From Chloroflexota bacterium (GTDB lineage Bacteria > Chloroflexota > Dormibacteria > Aeolococcales > Aeolococcaceae), in assembly GCA_003491925.1 (NCBI GenBank), contig DNAU01000373.1, positions 1-17,057 of the forward strand: 17,057 nt of DNA, written 5' to 3'. Under the pieces are notes generated by a model. It worked only from the letters and a program-made list of their open reading frames with translations, was not told the origin of the DNA and did not search any database. Positions within the stretch are counted from its first letter, which is position 1, and the number at the start of each line of letters is the position of its first letter. The position numbers were made by a program, and so were the translations under genes. Positions 8,335 through 13,959 of the stretch are shown here, one piece after another.

Positions 8335-9360
8335 TCAGCCGGCGCCCGAGCCCGGGAGGGGCGTCACCGTCCTGTAGTTGCGCTGGTAGAAGGCCCAGAA
8401 CTCCCCGCTCTTGAGCGGTCTCCACCACTCCTCGTGCTCCACGTACCAGCGCACCGTCATCTCCATCCCCTTCTCGACGTCGATGCGCGGCTCCCAGCCG
8501 AGAGTGCGGAGCTTGGTGGAGTCGAGGGCGTAGCGCCGGTCGTGGCCGGGCCGATCGCTGACGTACTGCTTCAGGGAGGGAGGCTTATCGAGGAGACGAA
8601 GCACCGTGTCAGCCACCGTGATCCCGTTGATCTCCCGGCCCGCCCCGATGTTGTAGTCCTCTCCGGGCACCCCCCGGCGCAGCGCCAGGTCGATGCCGCG
8701 GCAGTGGTCCTCGACGAAGATGTAGTCCCTCACCGCGCCCCCGTCCCCGTAGATGGGGAGGGGCCGGTCCTCCAGGGCGTTGGTGATGAAGAGCGGGATG
8801 ATCTTCTCCGGGTACTGGTACCAGCCGTAGGTGTTGGAGCCCCGGGTGATGATCGCCGGTAACCCGTGCGAGGCGCGGTAGGCCTGCACCAGCATCTCCC
8901 CGCCCGCCTTGCTGGCGCTGTACGGGCTCCGCGGCCGGAGCGGGTCGCCCTCCCGGGAGCGCCCCGTGGCGACGTCGCCGTAGACCTCGTCGGTGCTCAC
9001 CTGAAGGTAGCGCGGGTGCCCAGCCGCACGCGCCGCCTCGAGGAGGACGTAGGTGCCGTAGACGTCGGTGATGATGAACTGGCCGGGGGCCTCGAGGGAG
9101 CGGTCGACGTGCGACTCCGCGGCGAAGTTGACGATCGTGTCGCACCCCCGGGCCAGCGGTCCCACCGCCGCCGGGTCCGCGATGTCACCCTGCACGAAGC
9201 GGAAGCGCGCATCGCCTCGGACCGGGTCGAGGTTGCGCTCGTTGCCGGCGTAGGTGAGCTTGTCGAGCACGGTGACCTGGTCCTCGGGATGCTCACGCAG
9301 CGTCATCCGGACGAACTCGCTGCCGATGAACCCCGCTCCTCCGGTTACGAGCAGCCGCAT
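8335..9360 (-). CDS. rfbB: dTDP-glucose 4,6-dehydratase
   Basis: Converts dTDP-glucose to dTDP-4-keto-6-deoxyglucose, the second step of the rhamnose pathway. It is a 341-aa extended SDR with all key residues. These are GGAGFIGS (7-14), the NAD-contacting acidic residue in VLDKLTYAGN (31-40), FAAESHVDRS (79-88), and the catalytic Thr-Asp-Glu triplet T123/D124/E125 within STDEVYGD. Y147 and K151 (YSASK) complete the active site. RGSNTYGWYQYPEKIIP (173-189) corresponds to the canonical RCSNNYGPYQFPEKLIP block and differs mildly from it. GDGGAVRDYIFVEDH (205-219) is the usual substrate-binding segment. The ATG at 9360 starts directly at the Rossmann strand. It lies 1 bp after the stop of the rfbC-like gene, so the genes are almost certainly co-transcribed and probably translationally coupled. 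Confidence 0.95.
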   Translation of the reverse strand: MRLLVTGGAGFIGSEFVRMTLREHPEDQVTVLDKLTYAGNERNLDPVRGDARFRFVQGDIADPAAVGPLARGCDTIVNFAAESHVDRSLEAPGQFIITDVYGTYVLLEAARAAGHPRYLQVSTDEVYGDVATGRSREGDPLRPRSPYSASKAGGEMLVQAYRASHGLPAIITRGSNTYGWYQYPEKIIPLFITNALEDRPLPIYGDGGAVRDYIFVEDHCRGIDLALRRGVPGEDYNIGAGREINGITVADTVLRLLDKPPSLKQYVSDRPGHDRRYALDSTKLRTLGWEPRIDVEKGMEMTVRWYVEHEEWWRPLKSGEFWAFYQRNYRTVTPLPGSGAG

Positions 9361-9361
9361 C

Positions 9362-9940
9362 TCAGATGTTCTCGATGCTCCAGTCGAAGCCGATGCGCGG
9401 GTCGTCCCAGGCGATCCGGCCCTCGTCGGGGTCGGCGGGATCGTAGGGCTCGGTCACGTAGTAGTTGAGGATGACGTCCTGGAGGCTCAGCACCTGGTAA
9501 CCGTGGCCCACGAAAGGGGGGATGGCCACCATCTTGGGTGAGTGCTCGCCGAGGATGATCGACTGGATGCGTCCGGCGGTCGGGGACCCCTCGCGGAGGT
9601 CGACGAGAACCACGCGGGCATTCCCCTGCACGATGTCCCAGTAGTCCCACTGGCGCTTGTGCCAGTGGAAGGCCTTGATCAGCTCCGGCGGGTTCCCACC
9701 CCGCGCATACGCGAGGCTGCGGGACATCTGGGCAAACGGCTCGGCGGGGATGAAGGGACGGCCCTCGTCGTCGAGGTCCCCCCGCTTGAGCTGCTCGATG
9801 AAGTAGCCGCGCTGGTCGGCGTGCTTGCGGAAGGTCTTCACCATGACGCCGTCGATGCGCCCCACCCGCTGAGAGGCAGGGACGCTGCTGATGTCTGCGA
9901 GCACCCGCTCCATCGACTCGGTGACCGCCATCCAGGCCAT
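9362..9940 (-). CDS. rfbC: dTDP-4-dehydrorhamnose 3,5-epimerase-family cupin (RmlC-like)
   Basis: Predicted to epimerise C3 and C5 of dTDP-4-keto-6-deoxyglucose, supplying the one step otherwise missing from this operon. The 192-aa protein has the RmlC cupin layout: DQRGYFIEQ (42-50), IKAFHWHKRQWDYW (88-101), VVLVDLRE..SPTAG (110-123), PPFVGHGYQVLS (141-152), and YVTEPYDP followed by EGRIAWDDPRIGFDW (173-187). H92 matches the catalytic His of RmlC and Y160 the catalytic Tyr. The usual 'RGLHYQ...QAKLV' is replaced by KAFHWHKRQWDYW, so the substrate-phosphate lysine region differs from classical RmlC and the protein belongs to a divergent branch. The start ATG at 9940 forms a TGATG overlap with the rfbA stop and has GGAG 8 nt upstream. 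M4 and M10 are alternative starts. The frame remains open further upstream only as a shadow inside rfbA. Confidence 0.85.
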   Translation of the reverse strand: MAWMAVTESMERVLADISSVPASQRVGRIDGVMVKTFRKHADQRGYFIEQLKRGDLDDEGRPFIPAEPFAQMSRSLAYARGGNPPELIKAFHWHKRQWDYWDIVQGNARVVLVDLREGSPTAGRIQSIILGEHSPKMVAIPPFVGHGYQVLSLQDVILNYYVTEPYDPADPDEGRIAWDDPRIGFDWSIENI

Positions 9941-11004
9941 CAGCGCAGCTCCACGCGGGACTGGTCGCCCAGCATCAGGCGGTAGGCGCGCGGCCGTTCC
10001 GGGGAGGAGCGCACGGTGCACCCCTTGCCGATCAGCGAGGACTCGATCTTGCCGTCGACGCCGTCGATCACGCTGCCCTCGAGGACGATCGAGTGCTCGA
10101 TCTCGGACCTCCGGATCGTGCAGTCGTGGTAGATGGAGGTGAACGGCCCCACGTAGGACTGCTCGATGAGGGTCCCGGACCCGATGATGGCCGGTCCTCG
10201 GACCAGGCAGTTGCGGAGCTGCGCCCCTGTCTGGATCACGACCTTGCCCTCGAGCCGCACGTCCTCGCCGAGGAGGCCCTCGACCCGGGGCGCCAGGGTG
10301 TCGAGGATGATCCGGTTGGCCTCCAGCATGTCCTCGAGGCGCCCGGTGTCCTTCCACCACCCGGTGATGACGTGGGGCACCACCCGGGCTCCGTCATCGA
10401 TCATCCGCTGGATCGCATCGGTGATCTCCAGCTCGCCGCGGGCGCTGGGCTCGATCCGCTCGATGGCGTGGAACACCGCCGGGGAGAAGAGGTAGACGCC
10501 CACCAGGGCCAGGTCGCTCCGGGGCACCGGCGGCTTCTCGACCAACCGGACCACTCGCCCATCCTCCAGCTCGGCCACCCCGAAGCGCTGGGGCTCGGGG
10601 ACCCGGGCCAGCAGGATCTCGGCGTCCGGCTGCAGCCGGCGGAACTCGTCCACGAACTCCGTGATCCCGTCCCGGATGAGGTTGTCGCCCAGATACATGA
10701 CGAACCGGTCCTCGCCGAGGAAGTCCCTGGCGATGAGCACGGCGTGGGCGAGGCCGAGCGGCGCCTCCTGGGGGATGTAGGTCACCGAGGCGCCGAAGCG
10801 CGAGCCGTCGCCGACCGCCGCTCGCACCTCCGGGCCGGTCTCGCCGGTGATGATCCCGATCTCGGTGATGCCGGCCGCGACCACCGCCTCGATCCCGTAG
10901 AAGAGGATCGGCTTGTTGGCGATGGGGACCAGCTGCTTGGCGCTGGTGTGGGTGATCGGCCGGAGGCGGGTGCCCGTGCCCCCGCTCAGGATCAGCGCCT
11001 TCAC
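9940..11004 (-). CDS. rfbA: Glucose-1-phosphate thymidylyltransferase, long form with C-terminal beta-helix
   Basis: Makes dTDP-glucose from dTTP and glucose-1-phosphate, the entry step of the dTDP-rhamnose pathway. The N-terminal nucleotidyltransferase domain (about 1-235) shows LSGGTGTRLRPITHTSAKQL (6-25), the pyrophosphorylase signature with its lysine, and NKPILFYGIEAV. MYLGDNLI holds the metal-binding aspartate, and EKPPVPRSDLALVGVYLF and GWWKDTGRLEDMLEAN follow. The remaining part (about 245-354) contains hexapeptide-like imperfect repeats of a left-handed beta-helix. At 354 aa it matches the long form (StrD-like) rather than the enterobacterial form of roughly 290 aa. The start is GTG 11004, supported by GGAGGTGA at 11009-11016. 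It is the first gene of the five-gene operon and is preceded by a 184-bp gap with a candidate promoter and repeated motifs. Confidence 0.94.
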   Translation of the reverse strand: MKALILSGGTGTRLRPITHTSAKQLVPIANKPILFYGIEAVVAAGITEIGIITGETGPEVRAAVGDGSRFGASVTYIPQEAPLGLAHAVLIARDFLGEDRFVMYLGDNLIRDGITEFVDEFRRLQPDAEILLARVPEPQRFGVAELEDGRVVRLVEKPPVPRSDLALVGVYLFSPAVFHAIERIEPSARGELEITDAIQRMIDDGARVVPHVITGWWKDTGRLEDMLEANRIILDTLAPRVEGLLGEDVRLEGKVVIQTGAQLRNCLVRGPAIIGSGTLIEQSYVGPFTSIYHDCTIRRSEIEHSIVLEGSVIDGVDGKIESSLIGKGCTVRSSPERPRAYRLMLGDQSRVELR

Positions 11005-11008
11005 CTGG

Positions 11009-11016
11009 TCACCTCC
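11009..11016 (-). promoter_or_regulatory. Strong ribosome binding site of rfbA
   Basis: GGAGGTGA on the minus strand, with the GGAGG core ending 7 nt before the GTG at 11004. It is the best Shine-Dalgarno sequence in the operon. It fixes the GTG start and marks rfbA as the leading gene; several internal genes rely on overlap instead. Confidence 0.75.
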
Positions 11017-11081
11017 GTCTCGGGCCGCCGGGTCGTCTCTCCCGTGGCGCCGGTCCCCGCTCGCGCGGCCCCGATCGGTAC

Positions 11082-11154
11082 CCGAACGCCATCCCCCGGC
11101 CGCGCGGACGCGATGATAGCAGCGTTCGGTGACGGCCGGGATCGTCCCGAACGC
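11082..11154. repeat. Three copies of CCGAACGC around the rfbA promoter; two form a hairpin
   Basis: CCGAACGC occurs at 11082-11089 and 11147-11154, and inverted (GCGTTCGG) at 11122-11129. The last two pair perfectly over 8 bp. An inner GACG/CGTC pair (11131-11134 with 11143-11146) extends the stem past a one-base bulge and leaves an 8-nt loop. The hairpin starts 35 bp after the stop of the secreted-protein gene and abuts the candidate -10 at 11113-11121, covering where a -35 would lie. It could be an operator, or a terminator for the upstream gene, although no T-tract follows in either direction. Confidence 0.4.
11113..11121 (-). promoter_or_regulatory. Candidate extended -10 promoter of the rfbA operon
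   Basis: The minus strand reads TGCTATCAT, an extended -10 (TGn + TATCAT, 5 of 6 bases of TATAAT). It is an AT-rich island in otherwise GC-rich DNA. No good -35 is present at 17 bp (TCCCGG at 11136-11141), which an extended -10 could tolerate. It implies a 5' leader of roughly 100 nt. This is a sequence-only prediction. Confidence 0.35.
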
Positions 11155-11188
11155 GTCACACCGCGCGAGCCGGGGAATTCCGTGACGA

Positions 11189-13666
11189 TCAGACCACTGG
11201 CGGAAGCTGGAACCAGCCTGCCACGTCGACGATGGCGTCGATGCTGCCCTGGTTGTTGTAGAGGTCGACCTCCCCCGCGTTTCCCCCGGTGGCGGGGAGC
11301 TGGACGATCACGAGGTTGGGGGTGTTCTGCTGCGGGCTGACATTGAGGTCGCTCGCATTGGGGAGCGAGACGTTGGCCGGGTAGAGGGTGAAGTAGGTGA
11401 AAGCCGAGCCCGAAACCGCCGTGACGTTGGCGATCACCGCCACCGGCGGGGTGGCGCCACCGTCCGCCGGAAGGCTGTCGACCCCTGCCACCGGGATGGT
11501 CAGGGTGCCACCCTGGGTGAGGGTCGCGTCCGAGCACTCGGTTGAGTAGTTCACCGCGAGCTCATCGCGGGTGTCGCAGATCCGGAGCGGGCTGACCGCA
11601 TAGAACTCCGCGCCCTGGGTGCTCTCACTCCCGTTGCCGAACCAGCCGTTGACGTCGAGGATGAAGTTGATCGACCCCAGCGAGTTGTAGACGCAGACGT
11701 CGTTGGCCGGTCCCAGGGGCACGATCACCCGGTTGGGGAGATTGGTCTGGGCGTTCACGTTGACGTTGGAGAACTGGGGCGTCCCGCTCGGGCAGGTGCC
11801 ACCGGCTCCGGCAGGCTCCACCGCCATGTAGGTGAGCGAGGTCCCCGAGACCGCGGTCAGGTTGAGGGCCACCGCCGCCGCGTCCGTGGCCGGCACCGAT
11901 GGGGTGCAGGTGGGATCGCCGGTGGGGCAGCCGGAGACCACCACCCTTGTCCACTGGCCGGGGCCCAACGGGTTCCCGGAGCAGGCGGTGCCCGTCCCCG
12001 AGCGGCTGTCGCAGATCCGCAGCGGGGAGATGGGGTGGAAGAGCCCGGGGATCGACGAGGAGCCCGAGGGCGCGGCGAAGTATCCCTCGACGTCGACCGC
12101 GACGTTGATGGAGCCGAGCGAGTTGTAGATGCTCACCTGGCCGCCAGCTCCCAGGGCGACCACCACCAGGTTGGCCTGGTTGGTCGCCGCGTTGACGTTG
12201 ATATTGGACGCGGTGGGCACGGCCGATCCGGCCGGGAAAGCGGTCAGGAAGGTGCCCGCGGTGCCGCTGATGGCGGTGACGTTGAGGACCACCGACTGGG
12301 CGTCGCTAGGCACCGGCTCCGACCCGACCCCGGTCACCTGGAAGGTCATGGTCGCGCCCTGGCCGAGAGGCCCGTCCGACGAGCACTCCGTCGAGTACCC
12401 GGTCACCGCTGCGGTGCGCGTGTCGCAGATCCGGGAGGGTGAAAGAGCCGTGTACGCGGTCGCGACCGGCTGGTACGTCTGCTCGATCAGGGCCTGGCCC
12501 GAGTTCCAGTCCACCCCGACGGCGATGCAGTCGGCGGCGGAGATGCAGGCGGGCTGGACCAGCTCGGCGTTATCGCTCGGGCTGGGGCTGTAGGCGAGGC
12601 TCCAACTCGTCCCGTTGTACTGCTCGATGAGCGTGAATTGCTCGTTGCTGCTGTCTAGGTAGTAGCCGACGGCCCAGCAGTCACTGGCTGAGGCGCACGT
12701 CACGCCGAAGTGGACGCCGTTGACGCTGCTGGGCGGGTTGGGGCTGGCGACGGTGCTCCAGCTCGACCCGCCGTACTGCTGGGTCAGGGTGAACCAGTAG
12801 CCGCTGCTGTCCGCATACTGGCCTACCGCCCAGCAGTCGCTGGTCGACACGCAGGTCACGCCGAAGAGACCCGACTGGGCGCTGCCCGCCGGGCCGGGGT
12901 TGGTGGCGATGCTCCAGCTCGACCCCGTGTACTCCTCGGTGAGGGAGGTGGAGTTCCCGGAGTTGTCGGTGGAGTAGCCCACCGCCCAGCACTCGCTGGC
13001 CGAGGCGCAGGCCACGCCGTTGAGGACGGAGTACGGGCTTCCCACCACGCTGAGGCTGGAGACGAGGTCCCAGGCGCTCCCCGTGTACTGCTCGGTCAGG
13101 GTGTAGGTCGTATCGTTGCTGTCCGCGTAGTTGCCGACGGCCCAGCAGTCGTCCGCCGAGAGACAGGTCACGGCCGCAAATTCGGAGTACGGCGCGCGCC
13201 CGGGTGCGGGGGCGGTCGAGACGACGCTCCAGCTCGTGCCGTTGTACTGCTCGATGAGCGCGGACGGGTCCAACGCGCCTCCTGACAAACCCACCGCCCA
13301 GCAGTCGTCGACACCCACGCAGGAGACCTGAGCCAGGTAGGCGCCGCCGCTGACGGCGGGGCTGCCGACGACGCTCCAGCTCGTGCCGTTGTACTGCTCG
13401 ACCAGGGCGGTCGAGTCGAGGATTGATCCCACGAACCCGACCGCCCAGCAGTCGTCGGCGTTGACGCAGGTGATCCCGGACAGGAAGGAGTTCGCGACCT
13501 GCGGGCTCGCGACCGTGGTCCAAAGGGTGGGTCCCACCGGCACAGCGCCTGCCTCCGCTCGCTGCGGACGTGCAAGGCTCAGTCCCGCCGAGGCCGCCGC
13601 GACGACGGCCGCCACGAGCAGCCCCCGGGTCAGCAGACCCCACCTTCGATTCTGTGTGATCGCCAC
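11189..13666 (-). CDS. Secreted protein: seven CX5CWAVG repeats plus three C-terminal repeat domains
   Basis: An 825-aa predicted exported protein of unknown function. A signal peptide is clear: NRRWGLLTRG, hydrophobic core 16-32, probable cleavage after AEA (37-39). Residues about 50-400 hold seven repeats of about 50 aa. Each has two cysteines spaced CX5C, the second inside CWAVG (CIAVG in the last), followed by an 'L.EQYNGTSWS.V.SP' strand. This pattern suggests a seven-bladed propeller. Residues 404-530, 542-676 and 687-819 are three related domains of about 130 aa, each opening with 'SP.RICD(T/S)R' and containing 'LN(V/L)TA.SGT' and 'YNSLGSINV..DV.G(Y/W)F'. No membrane anchor or LPXTG motif follows; the protein ends LPPVV. 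The GTG start at 13666 is chosen from AGGAGG at 13674-13679 and the signal peptide. The frame is open to 13909, but the extra residues look non-coding. It is the divergent partner of the plus-strand secreted gene. Confidence 0.85.
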   Translation of the reverse strand: MAITQNRRWGLLTRGLLVAAVVAAASAGLSLARPQRAEAGAVPVGPTLWTTVASPQVANSFLSGITCVNADDCWAVGFVGSILDSTALVEQYNGTSWSVVGSPAVSGGAYLAQVSCVGVDDCWAVGLSGGALDPSALIEQYNGTSWSVVSTAPAPGRAPYSEFAAVTCLSADDCWAVGNYADSNDTTYTLTEQYTGSAWDLVSSLSVVGSPYSVLNGVACASASECWAVGYSTDNSGNSTSLTEEYTGSSWSIATNPGPAGSAQSGLFGVTCVSTSDCWAVGQYADSSGYWFTLTQQYGGSSWSTVASPNPPSSVNGVHFGVTCASASDCWAVGYYLDSSNEQFTLIEQYNGTSWSLAYSPSPSDNAELVQPACISAADCIAVGVDWNSGQALIEQTYQPVATAYTALSPSRICDTRTAAVTGYSTECSSDGPLGQGATMTFQVTGVGSEPVPSDAQSVVLNVTAISGTAGTFLTAFPAGSAVPTASNINVNAATNQANLVVVALGAGGQVSIYNSLGSINVAVDVEGYFAAPSGSSSIPGLFHPISPLRICDSRSGTGTACSGNPLGPGQWTRVVVSGCPTGDPTCTPSVPATDAAAVALNLTAVSGTSLTYMAVEPAGAGGTCPSGTPQFSNVNVNAQTNLPNRVIVPLGPANDVCVYNSLGSINFILDVNGWFGNGSESTQGAEFYAVSPLRICDTRDELAVNYSTECSDATLTQGGTLTIPVAGVDSLPADGGATPPVAVIANVTAVSGSAFTYFTLYPANVSLPNASDLNVSPQQNTPNLVIVQLPATGGNAGEVDLYNNQGSIDAIVDVAGWFQLPPVV
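11210..12457 (-). repeat. Triplicated C-terminal domain of the 825-aa secreted protein
   Basis: Three domains occupy 12077-12457 (residues 404-530), 11639-12043 (542-676) and 11210-11608 (687-819). The middle copy is distinguished by extra cysteines (GC..GD.TC, GGTCPSG, DVCVYN) and ends in GWFGNG. The first ends in DVEGYF. The third has RICDTR...STEC and ANVTAVSGS. Domains of this kind recur in exported proteins of high-GC bacteria, and I know no defined activity for them; an adhesive or structural beta-sandwich role is a guess. Confidence 0.75.
12467..13489 (-). repeat. Seven tandem CX5CWAVG protein repeats (putative propeller)
   Basis: The second cysteine of each unit falls at residues 73, 122, 174, 226, 278, 330 and 380, so spacings are 49, 52, 52, 52, 52 and 50 aa. 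The first cysteine is always six residues earlier (67, 116, 168, 220, 272, 324, 374). The consensus is roughly G(V/I)(T/S)C.SA.DCWAVG followed by (T/A)L.EQYNGTSWS.V.SP. The even count of fourteen cysteines and constant spacing suggest one disulfide per blade. Confidence 0.8.
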
Positions 13667-13673
13667 CTGATGT

Positions 13674-13679
13674 CCTCCT
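13674..13679 (-). promoter_or_regulatory. Ribosome binding site deciding the GTG start at 13666
   Basis: AGGAGG on the minus strand, 7 nt upstream of GTG 13666. It sets the start at the signal peptide and excludes the longer upstream open frame. Confidence 0.75.
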
Positions 13680-13699
13680 GAGCCCCAGATGTTCGATTC

Positions 13700-13765
13700 G
13701 AGACGCCCCGGCACGATGAGACGCCCCTGCGACGCTCCGCGACGCCTGGCGCCCTGTCGCAGGGG
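13700..13765. repeat. Direct repeat plus 10-bp inverted repeat in the divergent intergenic region
   Basis: GAGACGCCCC occurs at 13700-13709 and 13718-13727 (18 bp apart). CCCCTGCGAC at 13724-13733 is perfectly inverted as GTCGCAGGGG at 13756-13765, with a 22-nt loop. If the promoter at 13794-13823 is right, both lie in the 5' leader of the minus-strand secreted-protein gene. They could then form an RNA hairpin or bind a regulator. The region is otherwise non-coding. Confidence 0.4.
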
Positions 13766-13793
13766 AGCGCTCAGGGAATGGGAGGCCGCGCGG

Positions 13794-13823
13794 AGTATGT
13801 GCCGCCGCACTCGGGGCCCACAA
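13794..13823 (-). promoter_or_regulatory. Candidate promoter of the minus-strand secreted-protein gene
   Basis: On the minus strand, TTGTGG (13818-13823) and CATACT (13794-13799) are separated by 18 bp. This matches 3/6 and 4/6 of the sigma-70-type consensus. It would give a leader of about 120 nt containing the inverted and direct repeats. The call is weak and rests on sequence alone. Confidence 0.25.
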
Positions 13824-13848
13824 GTGCCCCCGACACATGTGCAGGCAC
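13824..13848. promoter_or_regulatory. Nested palindrome, possible operator between divergent genes
   Basis: An 8-bp perfect palindrome CACATGTG (13834-13841) sits inside a GTGCC...GGCAC inverted pair (13824-13828 and 13844-13848). It lies about midway between the two divergent starts, next to the candidate -35 of the minus-strand gene, where a regulator could act on both directions. The arms are not centred on the same axis, which weakens the case. Confidence 0.25.
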
Positions 13849-13911
13849 CAACCTCGGCTTCCAGGATCCCCGGCGGCGTGGTCGGAGGCGTCGCGAGCCG
13901 CGCGCCCATGG

Positions 13912-13917
13912 TAGGCT
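13912..13917 (+). promoter_or_regulatory. Candidate -10 of the plus-strand secreted-protein gene
   Basis: TAGGCT lies 43 bp before the ATG at 13960 and resembles -10 hexamers of high-GC Gram-positive promoters. No convincing -35 is visible at 17 bp, so this is tentative. Confidence 0.2.
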
Positions 13918-13959
13918 CGCTGGGCCTTGCGCATCCTCCAGGGCTGAAGGATCACGTCC

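Noticed and set aside
9941..10360. Upstream continuation of the rfbC frame inside rfbA
   Set aside because: It overlaps the conserved beta-helix domain of rfbA in another frame; the ATG at 9940 has TGATG coupling and GGAG.
12467..13489. Repetitive GC-rich DNA considered as a CRISPR array or tandem DNA repeat
   Set aside because: The periodicity is at the protein level (about 150 nt, diverged codons); there are no identical short repeats with unique spacers.
13625..13666. Tat signal suggested by twin arginines in both secreted proteins
   Set aside because: NRRWGLL and PRRFLTT do not fit the S/T-R-R-x-F-L-K pattern; a Sec-type signal peptide explains the sequences.
13667..13909. N-terminal extension of the minus-strand secreted protein up to 13909
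   Set aside because: The extra 81 residues look non-coding and would bury the signal peptide; AGGAGG at 13674-13679 points to GTG 13666.
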